Source: Ferruginibacter sp. | GTDB lineage: Bacteria > Bacteroidota > Bacteroidia > Chitinophagales > Chitinophagaceae | NCBI GenBank assembly: GCA_025963635.1 | Contig: JAOQAK010000091.1 | Span: forward strand, 1-64,000 | Direction: 5' to 3' | DNA: 64,000 nt | In this document: positions 38,625-48,076 of the stretch, in pieces | How the letters are laid out: each line of letters opens with the position of its first letter | Position numbering within the stretch: position 1 is the first letter of the stretch | Notes under the pieces: model-generated | The model's database searches: none | Told to the model about the DNA's origin: nothing | Seen by the model: only the letters and a program-made list of their open reading frames with translations | Program-made: the position numbers and the translations under genes

Positions 38625-40931
38625 TTAATTTCCATCCGGCTTTGTGGCCTGGGTTAAAGGGCTTAAAGGCCAATACCATTTACTAAAGTCATCCGGCACA
38701 GCAGGATCAAATTTTACTGCATTACTATTGAGTTCATTGGTGATGGGCAATTTGGCTTTTTGTATTCCAAGCACAACACATTTAGCTAACTGGAAAGCTC
38801 CGTAGGTACTAAAATGTGTATTGTCTTTTAGCTCCTGGTCCTGGCCGGGGAATGTATGCGCGGGGTAATGCACAAATGCTTTTACAGATTGCTCCGACCC
38901 CCAGGCTTCATAGAGTATTTTGCTCATCGCATTGAGGTCAACCAGTGCTGCATTTTCGGCTTTGGCGGTTTGCCTGGCCGCTTCCGGGTAATCACCGAGT
39001 GTATTAATGATATGACCAGTGCTGTCAAAATTCCGACGATGCATGGAAGTAACCAATACCGGTATCATATCTCGTTTTCTTGCTTCTGTTATCCAATCTG
39101 TCAGTGTTTGCTTATAGGTGGTATTGGCCTCCAGGTAATTGCCGCCCGGCTTTTGATCGTTGTGGGTAAATTCAATAAAAAGATAATCCCCGGGTTTAGC
39201 CATACTCCATATTTTCTCCAGCCTTTTTTCTGCTTTAAATCCTTTTAAGGTTTCCCCCGATTCCGCATAATTTGCTACGGCAACTTTCCCGGGTTTAAAA
39301 AAGGCTGGTATCATTTGTCCCCATGCAGCCCATGGCTCCCGATCCTGGTCCACCACCGTAGAATTGCCTGCCAGGAATATGGCAATGGCATTGCTGAGGG
39401 TGTCTTTGGCAATCCCCTTGCTTGGCACAAAAATATTTTCACGAACCTTATCATACATCACGCCCAAAATGGTGTTGGCACTAAGGTTTTTATTGATCTC
39501 GTATTTAAAACCAAAGGCTCCATAGAACCGGTAATACTTATTGTATGCAAGCATTTTTTCTATAATGGCAGATGGGTTACTAATGCCGAGTATATCACGA
39601 TCGGCCAGGTTAGGGCTTTCTATACCCTGGCTGTTTACTTCATGAACATTCAAGAAGGGCGCTTTTACCAAAGCAACAAAAACCGGTGAAGTTTTATTGG
39701 CAATGCCCTGGTCTTTTAAGTTCTGCTCATTGTAGCCAAAAGAAAGGTTGGTAAACCCTGTAAAACGTTTGCTGAAATTAAATTCAGCATTGAAACGCAT
39801 GTTAAACCTGCTGATGTCGGTTGATCGCACCACCCCCTGGTTTTTCATAAAACCCATACTTAATCCGTAGGTGGCAATATTATCTCCACCTGTTACCTTA
39901 AGGAAGTAGTTGTTGGAAACACTGTTCTTAAAAACTTCTTTCTGCCAATCCGTATTGAAATGATAACTGGCGTAATCAGCGTTAGCAGGATCATCATTCA
40001 TATAGGGTTGGGCAGCAATTTGGGCAGAGCTCATTCCCTGGCTTTGTAAAATGTCACTCAGGTAAGTACGATAGTCTCCGGCCTGCATAACAGGCAGTGA
40101 TTTTGGTGCAAAGTTGAAACCGGTGTAAGCTCCGAAATCAATCCTGGTGGCCAGTTCCTTTGCACGTGCTGTGGTTATAATGATTGCGCCATTTGCGCCT
40201 TTTGAACCGTATAAGGAAGATGCGTCCTTTACTACCGTAATGTTATCGATGTCTTTAACATCGATCAATGCAAGCGGGTTAGTATAATTGTTTGCGATGA
40301 GGCTCTGTCCATAATCGTTGGCATCATACAACATGTTATCAATAACGATCAGCGGTTTGTTGGTAGCATATAATGAATTGTATCCACGCAGTAAAAGATT
40401 AGCGCCCGCGCCAGGTGAGCCCGATCGCCTTGTGACATTTAATCCTGCGATCCGGCCCTGTAATAATGCGTCCGGTGTTTCGGCTGTATTAAGCGACCAC
40501 CCCGTTAAGTTGTACTGGCCTACTAAAGCCGTTACACTTTTCTTAGATTGCCTGCCCATGGGCATTGTAACCACTTCATTAAAAGATTCATGCGAATCAT
40601 CCAACAAAGCCACCGCTAAAGTATGGCGACCTTTCAGAGGTACCTCGCGATCATTATACCCTTCACCATTGATGAAAATGGTGGATTCATAAGAGGGCAC
40701 TTTCAATCTAAACAAACCATTTGAATCTGTAATCGCAGCAGAAAAACCTTCCACCTGCAAACGAACCCCTGAAGCTCCTTTGTTAGTCGCTGCATCGGTT
40801 ATTTTACCGGTAACAAAAATACTTTTGGTTAATTCCCTGGATATAGTAATGGTATCGTTTACCCCTTTTGGCACTTGCGCCGAAAGCGTTCCCGTAGTCA
40901 AAACGAGCAAGGAGGCAAGAACGACTTTCAT
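38625..40931 (-). CDS. chimera: SusC/RagA N-terminal half fused to CE12-type acetylesterase
   Basis: Started at 40931 (MKVVLASLLVLTTGTLSA), the single frame encodes 768 residues. Residues 40-115 are a carboxypeptidase-regulatory-like domain (FVTGKITDAATNKGASGV). Residues 120-265 are a TonB-receptor plug (LLRGYNSLYATNKPLIVID, VVKDASSLYGSKGANGAIII), followed by the first beta-barrel strands of a SusC protein to about residue 514. At DTLSNAI/AIFLAGNSTVV the sequence changes within a few residues to an SGNH esterase: GNSTVVDQ (Ser524), YAESGETL, FTHNDQKPGG and KDNTHFSTYGA, essentially a complete catalytic domain without its own signal peptide. The C-terminal half of SusC (about 500 residues) and any SusD are missing. 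The junction (about 39380-39395) is in frame. A deletion between a susC and a downstream esterase gene would produce this, or a mis-assembly. Confidence 0.85.
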   Translation of the reverse strand: MKVVLASLLVLTTGTLSAQVPKGVNDTITISRELTKSIFVTGKITDAATNKGASGVRLQVEGFSAAITDSNGLFRLKVPSYESTIFINGEGYNDREVPLKGRHTLAVALLDDSHESFNEVVTMPMGRQSKKSVTALVGQYNLTGWSLNTAETPDALLQGRIAGLNVTRRSGSPGAGANLLLRGYNSLYATNKPLIVIDNMLYDANDYGQSLIANNYTNPLALIDVKDIDNITVVKDASSLYGSKGANGAIIITTARAKELATRIDFGAYTGFNFAPKSLPVMQAGDYRTYLSDILQSQGMSSAQIAAQPYMNDDPANADYASYHFNTDWQKEVFKNSVSNNYFLKVTGGDNIATYGLSMGFMKNQGVVRSTDISRFNMRFNAEFNFSKRFTGFTNLSFGYNEQNLKDQGIANKTSPVFVALVKAPFLNVHEVNSQGIESPNLADRDILGISNPSAIIEKMLAYNKYYRFYGAFGFKYEINKNLSANTILGVMYDKVRENIFVPSKGIAKDTLSNAIAIFLAGNSTVVDQDREPWAAWGQMIPAFFKPGKVAVANYAESGETLKGFKAEKRLEKIWSMAKPGDYLFIEFTHNDQKPGGNYLEANTTYKQTLTDWITEARKRDMIPVLVTSMHRRNFDSTGHIINTLGDYPEAARQTAKAENAALVDLNAMSKILYEAWGSEQSVKAFVHYPAHTFPGQDQELKDNTHFSTYGAFQLAKCVVLGIQKAKLPITNELNSNAVKFDPAVPDDFSKWYWPLSPLTQATKPDGN

Positions 40932-41059
40932 GGATCGCCAATAAATACTTTCCATGCACTGTTGAAGTTATATTTGGAACGGGTTGATGAGTTTTGTGCG
41001 AGCATTCCATTGACCATCACAAATACATACACAAGGAGGAAAAATGAGTGTTTCATCAT
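40928..41059 (-). pseudogene. 5' remnant of a second GH2 gene
   Basis: From the ATG at 41059 the frame gives MMKHSFFLLVYVFVMVNGMLA, a signal peptide, then QNSSTRSKYNFNSAWKVFIGDP and a stop at 40928. NSAWKV-x-x-GDP is the usual start of Bacteroidota GH2 beta-galactosidases. Only 44 residues remain, and the stop TGA overlaps the ATG of the SusC chimera (40931). This looks like a deletion junction that joined a GH2 gene start to the start of susC. The few bases at the joint could also leave a translational coupling site. Confidence 0.65.
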
Positions 41060-41282
41060 TTGTCTGCGGTTAGTGTTAGTCAGGTTTATTGGATTTATTT
41101 GCCTCAACATTGGATTAATATTTTCGCAGAGGTTTTGATATGTGCGATGAAGTCACTCCTTTCTTTGAACTGCAATATACACTTCCTAAACGGGTTGCAT
41201 TTTCATGTTGCCTTTATTTGCCGCTGGTAACTCAGCACTATTTCAAGGCATTTCCAATGCATGGTATGCGGTTGTTATTTAG

Positions 41283-44200
41283 TTAATCAGCAGATCCGGA
41301 GACCAGTGTTTTTTCAGCAGCTTTTTCTTTAGCGATGTTCGACCATTTGGTTAACATACTCACCACCTCTTCGAGCCTTACCGGCTTGCTAACAAAATCG
41401 TTCATGCCTGCTTTCAGGCATTCATCTTTATCTTCCTTCATTACATTAGCTGTCATGGCAATAATAATGGGCTGTACTTCCAGTTCCTGGCGGATGATCC
41501 TGGTAGCTTCCAGTCCGTCCATTTCCGGCATTTGCACGTCCATCAGGATGAGATCATATTGCTGTTCGCCGGCCCGCGCTACGGTTTGCCTGCCGTTCTC
41601 TGCAAGGTCTGCTGCAAAGCCCAGTTTACTTAATATTTTAAGCGTGAGTTTTTGGTTGGCAAGATTGTCTTCGGCTACGAGTATCTTTAACGGATGCTCC
41701 TTTACAAACCCGATAGAAAGCTTTTGTTTTCCGGGTTGTATGCCTACTGTGATATGTTTCGGAGTACCCCGCAGCTCGTTGATCATCAGCTTGCACAACA
41801 TCTCCTGCTTTATCGGTTTAGTCAGTATGGATTGAAATAGACCTTCATATTTTTTATTGCGTTCATCACCTACAGAACTTAACAGGATGATCGGAAGCTT
41901 GGGATACAATTGTTTCACCAGGCCCGCAAGTTCACACCCATCCATGTCAGGCATTTGCATGTCGGTTAATAACAAATCAAAATGTTTTCCGTCGGCCATT
42001 ATTTCCAGCGCTGCTGCACCACTGCTGGCAAGTGTAGGGACCAGCTTCCATACTTCCAATTGATTTTTAAGAATACTCCGGTTCGTTAAATTATCATCCA
42101 CCACAAGTATTTGCTTGCCTTCCAAGCCAGTGATATGATTGGTTACATAAGTGCGGAGCGATAGTGAACTCGCAACCGTTAGCATGGTAAATGTAAATGT
42201 GGTGCCTTCCTTCTCTTTACTTGTCACATCAATTTTTCCGCCCATCAGCCCTATTAATTTCTCACAAATAATGAGCCCCAGCCCTGTGCCGCCATACTTG
42301 CGGCTGGTAGATGAATCCACCTGTGAAAAAGCCTTGAACAATCTTTCCATTTTATCAGCCGGAATACCGATGCCTGTGTCCCTTATTTCAAATTGCAGTT
42401 CTATCTGTCCGTCGGATTTCGTTGTGAGTAAATGAATGCCTACAAATATTTCTCCCTGTTCTGTAAATTTTATGGCATTGCTTACGAGATTTACCAATAC
42501 CTGGCGCAGCCTCATGCTATCGCCTATAATTTGGGCGGGAACATTGTAGTCTATTTCATACACAAGATCCAATCCCATCTGGCCCGCCTTACCGGCAAAT
42601 ACATCCAACACTTCTTCAATGCAGGTGCGCAAATTGAAATCACGATCTTCCAATTCCATATTACCGGATTCAATCTTTGAAAAATCAAGGATATCATTGA
42701 TCACGGTCAGCAAAGCTTCTCCGCAGGTGCTGATTGTTTTTGTATACTCCTGCTGCTCGGGAGTTAGTTGTGTTTCACTTAGCAGTGATGCCATACCAAT
42801 TACACCATTCATCGGTGTGCGGATTTCGTGGCTCATGGTAGCAAGAAAAACACTTTTAGCTTTATTCGCTTCATCAGCTTCGTAACGGGCTTTCTGTTCT
42901 TCCTTGTTTGATAACACTAACTGCTGGGTTTGTTCTTCTACTTTTCGTTGAAGCTTATTTTTTTGAGACCGGATGATATTGGTCCGAACTTTGTAGAACC
43001 AGACGGCACCGCCGACAAGACTTAACAGTACCAATGCCCTAAACCACCAGGTAAGCCAAAATGGAGGAGTAATGGTAAGCGTTACTGCAATGGTATGTGA
43101 AGACCACTGGCCTTCATTGTTCATTCCCTTCACTCTAAAAACATACTTTCCGGGGTTAAGATTTGTGTAGGTGGCGGTTCGTTGTGTGCCGATCTCATTC
43201 CAGGTTTTATCAAAGCCTTCGAGCATATATGCATATTGCTTTTTTCCTGTTACAGAATAGTTCAAAGAAGCAAATTCAAAAGAAAAAACAGAACTTTTAT
43301 AGGGCAAAGTAATTTCCCTCGTTTCAGAAATATGTTTTGTAAGCGGTGAGGGATCGTCACCCCCCTTGGAAATAGGTACATTTTTATTGAATATTTCAAA
43401 GTCCGTAAGCACCAGGGGAGGCTCAAAAGCATCGGCTGTAATCTTGTCGGGGTAAAATTCATTAAACCCATTTACTCCGCCAAAATACATCGCTCCTGAC
43501 CGTGCCTTACAGAAAGATCCCAGCTTAAACTCATAAGATTGTAGTCCGTCTTCGATGCCAAAATTTTTGATGTCCCCTGTGGCCCGATCAAAACGGGATA
43601 TCCCCCTGTTGGTACTGATCCAGACATCTCCACTTGCATCCTCGGTTAATCCAAACATTACATTATTCGGCAGCCCATCTGCTGTAGTGTAAGTAGTAAA
43701 CAATTGCTTTTTTACATCAAAATAATTGAGCCCTGCCATAGTGCCAATCCAACAATTACCGCGTTTATCCGTTTGCGTAAACGTAATACGGTTTTCAGTC
43801 AGCCTGTTTTTAGCACCAAAAGAAGGAAAATTTGTAAAGGCTTTTGTATGGGTGTTAAACACCTGCAAACCACCTCCATCAGTACCTATCAATAAATTCC
43901 CGTTATTGTCTTCGGTAATGGATTGGATTTTCTTGGTGCTCGCATTTCCTGTGCTGTCATTAAACCTGGTGAAAGTATTGCTGGCCGGATCATACAAGTT
44001 TAGTCCTTCATTATAAGTGCCCACCCAGATGTGCTTTTCTTTGTCTTCAAAAATAACCCAGGCATTATTACCGCTGATGCTCAAAGCATCCGCAGGATCA
44101 TTCTTGAAATGCCGGTAAGTATTCTTTTGAGGATTAAAAACAGTGATGCCATCTGCCCAGGTGCCAACCCAAACGTTGCCTTTGCTGTCTGTGCAAACGC

Positions 44201-45437
44201 TCAATACATAATTGCCACAGATGCTATTTTTATTTCCGGGTTGATGTGTGTAATGCGTGAAGTTTTTTGTCAGTGGGTCGAAGAGGTTCAGGCCGCCGCC
44301 GTCTGTACCTATCCATATCTTTCCATCTCCCCTTTCGCTAATACACAATACGTTGTTATTGTTAAGGCTGTTGTTATCTGTGGTGTGTTTAAAGTGTCCA
44401 AAACGGTTGCTGTTTTGCGTGATGATATTTACACCGCCGGCAAAAGTACCTATCCACATATTGGCATCCGTATCCTTATAAATGGAATAGATAGAATTAT
44501 GGCTGACACTTTTATTATCTATTTCATCATGCTGGTACAGATCAAATTGCTGCGTAGCCGAATTGTAAATACTTAACCCTCCGTTTTCTGTTCCGATCCA
44601 AAGATTGCCGGCCGTATCTTCCGCAAGCGAAAAGACTGTATTGGATGCTAAACTGTTGGTATTGCCCTGTATGTCTTTAGTAAAGCGACGGAACTTGCCG
44701 GTAAGCTTGTCAAACAAATTCAGGCCGCCTCCAACGGTCCCAATCCACAACTGCTTTTTGCTGTCTTCGAAAATAACAGAAACATTATCATTGCTGATGG
44801 AATTGTTGTCTTTATCGTTGTTCCGGAAATAAGTAAATGCCTTTGATTTTTTATTAAATAAACCAAGCCCATCGTGATAAGTTCCCACCCACAGTTGGTG
44901 CTGCCTGTCTTCAAGAACATATTTTGCATTTATTTGGTAACGTAAAAAATTATTGCGGACCGGATCAAAATAATTCAGCTCAGCTTCAGAGCTGATCCAT
45001 AAATTTCCTTCACTGTCTTTGCTGATGGAAGTTAGCAGGTTACTTGACAGGCTATTGAAATTTTTAGGATTGTTTGTAAAATGCGTAAACTTGTCTTTTT
45101 CTTTGTCATAGCGATTTAAACCACCACCCCGTGTAGTTATCCAGATTATCCCCTTATCGTCTTCAACTATGCCGGAGATGAAATTATTGCTAATGCTATT
45201 ACTATCTTTTGCATCATTTTTGTACACCGTAAATTTATAGCCATCATATTTATTCAGTCCGTCGCTTGTACCAAACCACATGAAACCCCGGTTATCCTGC
45301 AAAATGCAAAGAATACGGTTTTGAGACAAGCCGTTGTTAATATCCAGGTGATCAAACTTTAAATTTTGCTTTTGAGCAATTGAACAATAGCAGAGTGCAT
45401 GCAATAGCATCAAAAGTATATAGCGGAGGGCTTCCAT
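41283..45437 (-). CDS. hybrid two-component sensor (Reg_prop propellers, HK, two receivers), no DNA-binding domain
   Basis: The 1384-residue protein has a signal peptide (HALCYCSIA-QKQ). About 14 Reg_prop repeats follow (HLDINNGLSQNRILCILQD, then many WIGT-x-x-GG-L-N), forming two propellers to about residue 700. Next come a Y_Y_Y domain (FSFEFASLNYSVTGKKQYAY), a transmembrane helix near 805-825, HisKA with FLATMSHEIRTPMNG (His near 868), HATPase (NLVSNAIKF, GTGLGLIICEKL), and receivers with Asp in LLTDMQMPDMDG (near 1162) and LILMDVQMPEMDG (near 1300). The C-terminus ends there, without the AraC-type HTH of classical PUL HTCS regulators. The Hpt protein encoded 80 bp upstream would complete a phosphorelay. 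It is the probable sensor for the adjacent pectin locus (inference). Confidence 0.93.
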   Translation of the reverse strand: MEALRYILLMLLHALCYCSIAQKQNLKFDHLDINNGLSQNRILCILQDNRGFMWFGTSDGLNKYDGYKFTVYKNDAKDSNSISNNFISGIVEDDKGIIWITTRGGGLNRYDKEKDKFTHFTNNPKNFNSLSSNLLTSISKDSEGNLWISSEAELNYFDPVRNNFLRYQINAKYVLEDRQHQLWVGTYHDGLGLFNKKSKAFTYFRNNDKDNNSISNDNVSVIFEDSKKQLWIGTVGGGLNLFDKLTGKFRRFTKDIQGNTNSLASNTVFSLAEDTAGNLWIGTENGGLSIYNSATQQFDLYQHDEIDNKSVSHNSIYSIYKDTDANMWIGTFAGGVNIITQNSNRFGHFKHTTDNNSLNNNNVLCISERGDGKIWIGTDGGGLNLFDPLTKNFTHYTHQPGNKNSICGNYVLSVCTDSKGNVWVGTWADGITVFNPQKNTYRHFKNDPADALSISGNNAWVIFEDKEKHIWVGTYNEGLNLYDPASNTFTRFNDSTGNASTKKIQSITEDNNGNLLIGTDGGGLQVFNTHTKAFTNFPSFGAKNRLTENRITFTQTDKRGNCWIGTMAGLNYFDVKKQLFTTYTTADGLPNNVMFGLTEDASGDVWISTNRGISRFDRATGDIKNFGIEDGLQSYEFKLGSFCKARSGAMYFGGVNGFNEFYPDKITADAFEPPLVLTDFEIFNKNVPISKGGDDPSPLTKHISETREITLPYKSSVFSFEFASLNYSVTGKKQYAYMLEGFDKTWNEIGTQRTATYTNLNPGKYVFRVKGMNNEGQWSSHTIAVTLTITPPFWLTWWFRALVLLSLVGGAVWFYKVRTNIIRSQKNKLQRKVEEQTQQLVLSNKEEQKARYEADEANKAKSVFLATMSHEIRTPMNGVIGMASLLSETQLTPEQQEYTKTISTCGEALLTVINDILDFSKIESGNMELEDRDFNLRTCIEEVLDVFAGKAGQMGLDLVYEIDYNVPAQIIGDSMRLRQVLVNLVSNAIKFTEQGEIFVGIHLLTTKSDGQIELQFEIRDTGIGIPADKMERLFKAFSQVDSSTSRKYGGTGLGLIICEKLIGLMGGKIDVTSKEKEGTTFTFTMLTVASSLSLRTYVTNHITGLEGKQILVVDDNLTNRSILKNQLEVWKLVPTLASSGAAALEIMADGKHFDLLLTDMQMPDMDGCELAGLVKQLYPKLPIILLSSVGDERNKKYEGLFQSILTKPIKQEMLCKLMINELRGTPKHITVGIQPGKQKLSIGFVKEHPLKILVAEDNLANQKLTLKILSKLGFAADLAENGRQTVARAGEQQYDLILMDVQMPEMDGLEATRIIRQELEVQPIIIAMTANVMKEDKDECLKAGMNDFVSKPVRLEEVVSMLTKWSNIAKEKAAEKTLVSGSAD

Positions 45438-45516
45438 CGTTTTTATTTTAGAACCGGTTTTTCATTCCCGGATTTGTTATACTGCAACCGGGTGAAAAAG
45501 AAAACTTATATGACTG

Positions 45517-45909
45517 TTATTTATTTAATTCCTGAACGTATATTTTCAATTTCTTTTCGATGCTGCTGTATTCATTAGCTGCATTGTCCACCAGGCAGGC
45601 CAGGTCTTTATTAATTACCCCATCTTTTCCAATGGCTTCTATATCCACCAGCAGCTCAGTCAATTTTGTTGCTTGTATAATGCCGGCACTACCCTTCAAT
45701 TTATGCGCTGCCTGGCAAACCATCGCAGGCTTACCTGCCTGTACCGCTTTCTTCATTTCTTTTAGATCTTTTGGCACATCGGTTAACAGAATGCTCAGCA
45801 TTTCCAATAGGTATTCATCATCATCCATTTCTACAAGTATGCTTAAATCGTACAGCGCTTCATCCGTTCCGGTTGTATAAGCGCTGGTGTTTTTTTTAAA
45901 GATTTCCAT
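45517..45909 (-). CDS. Hpt histidine phosphotransfer protein
   Basis: Starting at 45909 (MEIFKKNTSAYTTG) the protein has 130 residues; an alternative start at 45924 adds five. It is a single Hpt four-helix domain with the conserved VCQAAHKLKGSAGII (phospho-acceptor His69), preceded by the acidic LLEMLSILLTDVPKDLKEM helix. It would relay phosphate between receivers of the hybrid kinase encoded 80 bp downstream on the same strand (41283-45437) and possibly of the second hybrid kinase at 48279-50102. No response regulator with a DNA-binding output lies beside it. Confidence 0.9.
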   Translation of the reverse strand: MEIFKKNTSAYTTGTDEALYDLSILVEMDDDEYLLEMLSILLTDVPKDLKEMKKAVQAGKPAMVCQAAHKLKGSAGIIQATKLTELLVDIEAIGKDGVINKDLACLVDNAANEYSSIEKKLKIYVQELNK

Positions 45910-45935
45910 ATGTAGTAGTTTCAAAGTTTATTCAG

Positions 45936-46517
45936 TTATTTAGCAAACTGGTAAGCCCACAAGCCACATGTAAAAAATATCACAGCGGTTAAAATAATAT
46001 GTATGATAAGGGTTTGCAATTCAAGAGAATTCAACTGGGTAAAATATATTCCCTCTGTACCTATATTTTGCAGGTAGCCAAGGCTGGCATGATGTATCAA
46101 TACAAAAACCATCAAGGGTATCTGCAGTTTCCAACACGCCGCAGGCACCGGCCAAAGAAGTATCAAACAAAACGGGCACGGCCAGGCGAATTTATCCCGT
46201 ATTGCTTCAGCGGTATACCTTTTACCCGTTTTCATTACTATCACTGCAAAACTTATTTTATCCGCATATTTAATAGCAAGCGATTTGAATTGTGGAATAT
46301 TAAACCTCGAACAGGGACAATAAGGATTAAAGAAGTGTAAGAATACAGGTTCCTTGCCACCTGGCTTGAATTTGCCGGTGAGATCAATAAGCTCTTTTAT
46401 TTTTACGGCACGGTATGGCAAAGGAACGGGAGTTGGCAAACTATACCTCCACTCGTTAAACCAGAACAACATCGCAACGCAGGAAAATATCACTAAAAGG
46501 CACATATGGCAAACCAT
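45936..46517 (-). pseudogene. thioredoxin-fold (redoxin-like) membrane protein, frameshifted
   Basis: The N-terminal part has a transmembrane helix, then PVFLHFFNPYCPCSRFNIPQFKSL, a thioredoxin-like start with a CPCS motif, and FAVIVMKTGKRYTAEAIRDKF. After about 46186 the open frame becomes W- and hydrophobic-rich nonsense. The next frame instead reads RLAVPVLFDTSLAGACGV, the expected continuation, then an LQIPLMVFVL-like stretch in the first frame and KYRYRGN in the second again. Two or more indels are thus needed to recover a protein. It lies just upstream of the Hpt gene. Confidence 0.65.
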
Positions 46518-46935
46518 TTTCTCATTTTACTTTGTTTAAGATAATGGATGGCTTTATTCAGAATGTTATATGTGTATCATTAACGTTTTTAATGCTGTTT
46601 TCTTGCTGAGACAGTTAACCAATAAAGTGTAGTTAGTTTTCTACCAGGTTGTGCTGCAGAATTGATGTCAACGGATCGTGAGTTGTAGAATCTTTCATCT
46701 CGTCCCGTGTAGCTGTACTTCTACATTTTGTCGCTTACTCAATAATTCAACAGTTAAGGAGTTATGACAATGTTACATGTAATAGTCCGAAAAAGCAACG
46801 GTTGTTAGCTGCAAATTGTTGTAGGCATATATAGCATCTTATAAAAACCAGGTGATCACTGTATAGTTAGGGGAAAAAAGATTTGTGTTTTCGCGTTAAC
46901 AGCAGGCAAGATTTAAACAATTAATTGTAAGTGCT
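46518..46935. other. divergent intergenic region
   Basis: A 418-bp AT-rich region separates the minus-strand redoxin/Hpt/sensor genes from the plus-strand genes. It must hold promoters in both directions, but no clear repeat, RNA or operator was recognised. Confidence 0.4.
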
Positions 46936-47523
46936 ATGAGCCACCCGGTTGCAAAGAGTATCAACGTGTTTATAACTTCCGATAGACTCATTGCCAATAA
47001 TTATTTCAACAGGCACGACCCGGCGCCGATCTATATGCGGCAGCTTAGCCACCAGTTTGAAGATTACATTTCACAATCCGTTAAATCTGCTAAAAGACAC
47101 TCTGCCATTTTTTATAAATTAAAATGCAAGTGCGAAGACGATAAACAATATGCCGAACCGCTGATGTATGCTATCCGGGGTCATTTCACGGCCAAAAAAG
47201 AAGACAGGGAAAAAGAATTTGTAAAGTTCAAACGGCGCAACTGGACATTGCTGGTGATCAGCATCATTGTGGTAATATTATTTCAGACCATGCTACCGAT
47301 GGTAATGAGTAGTGAATCAGGCTTTACAACAGGGGTAATTAACAGCCTGGATGTGTTCGCCTGGGTATTGCTTTGGCATCCAATCGATGAATTGGTATTT
47401 AGATGGAACACCTTCCTGAAGGATATATGCCTATTGAAAAAATTAGCTACCGCAGAATACATACTCATTGAAAATGAAAAAAACTATGTTGTTGTTGATG
47501 ATAGTCTTCGTGTGGTGGCATAA
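46936..47523 (+). CDS. membrane protein of unknown function
   Basis: The 195-residue protein has a charged N-terminal half, then a transmembrane helix (WTLLVISIIVVILFQTML, about residues 97-115) and a second hydrophobic segment (GVINSLDVFAWVLLWHPI, about 134-152). No family was recognised. The frame overlaps the following outer-membrane-protein gene by 50 bp (47474-47523), which suggests translational coupling and a functional pair. Confidence 0.75.
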   Translation: MSHPVAKSINVFITSDRLIANNYFNRHDPAPIYMRQLSHQFEDYISQSVKSAKRHSAIFYKLKCKCEDDKQYAEPLMYAIRGHFTAKKEDREKEFVKFKRRNWTLLVISIIVVILFQTMLPMVMSSESGFTTGVINSLDVFAWVLLWHPIDELVFRWNTFLKDICLLKKLATAEYILIENEKNYVVVDDSLRVVA

Positions 47524-48076
47524 GGCAACCTGCCAGTCGAATACCGGCCTGGAACAATACTGTTTTATGGATAACAAATCGATCACCCTAAGTCCGAAAG
47601 CATGGTACCAGTTTAATTCTGGCTGGTATGTGGAAGGGCGTTATAACTACGATGCTGCACAAACAGCTTCTGTTTACGGAGGCAAAACTTTTGAACACGA
47701 GGCTACTTTTTCATACGAGCTTACACCATTGTTGGGAATTATAAGGGGCAAATTAAACGGAGGAGCTATCGGCGAAAATGCCACAGTAACCTACAAGAAG
47801 TTTATGTTTTCGATACAATCACAGTATATGTTTTCAACACAGAACACGGCGCTCAATTCTATGTACAGCTGGTCAGATCTCAGTTACGATTTTTTCAAGG
47901 GATTATCTGCCGGAGTATCAATGCAGCGAACCAACCTGTATCATACAAAAGGAACCTCAGAAAAAGGAATTTTCCTGAAAGCCGAATTTGGGAAATGGGA
48001 ATTCCCTGTATATGTATTTAACCCGGAAGGGAGCGAGCGGTATGTAGTAATGGGACTGAACTACACTCACAGGTAA
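47474..48076 (+). CDS. outer membrane beta-barrel-like protein
   Basis: From the ATG at 47474 (MKKTMLLLMIVFVWW) the protein has 200 residues with a signal peptide ending KATC-QS. The mature part is a series of alternating amphipathic strands (WYQFNSGWYVEGRYNY, MFSIQSQYMFSTQN, FFKGLSAGVSMQRTNLYH) ending VMGLNYTHR, the pattern of a small 8- to 10-stranded outer-membrane barrel. Function unknown. The start codon lies inside the upstream gene (50-bp overlap in another frame). The track-length TTG at 47468 is less likely. Confidence 0.78.
   Translation: MKKTMLLLMIVFVWWHKATCQSNTGLEQYCFMDNKSITLSPKAWYQFNSGWYVEGRYNYDAAQTASVYGGKTFEHEATFSYELTPLLGIIRGKLNGGAIGENATVTYKKFMFSIQSQYMFSTQNTALNSMYSWSDLSYDFFKGLSAGVSMQRTNLYHTKGTSEKGIFLKAEFGKWEFPVYVFNPEGSERYVVMGLNYTHR

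Noticed and set aside
41283..45437. AraC-type regulator fused to the hybrid sensor
   Set aside because: The protein ends after the second receiver (SKPVRLEEVV region); no helix-turn-helix sequence follows in frame or downstream.
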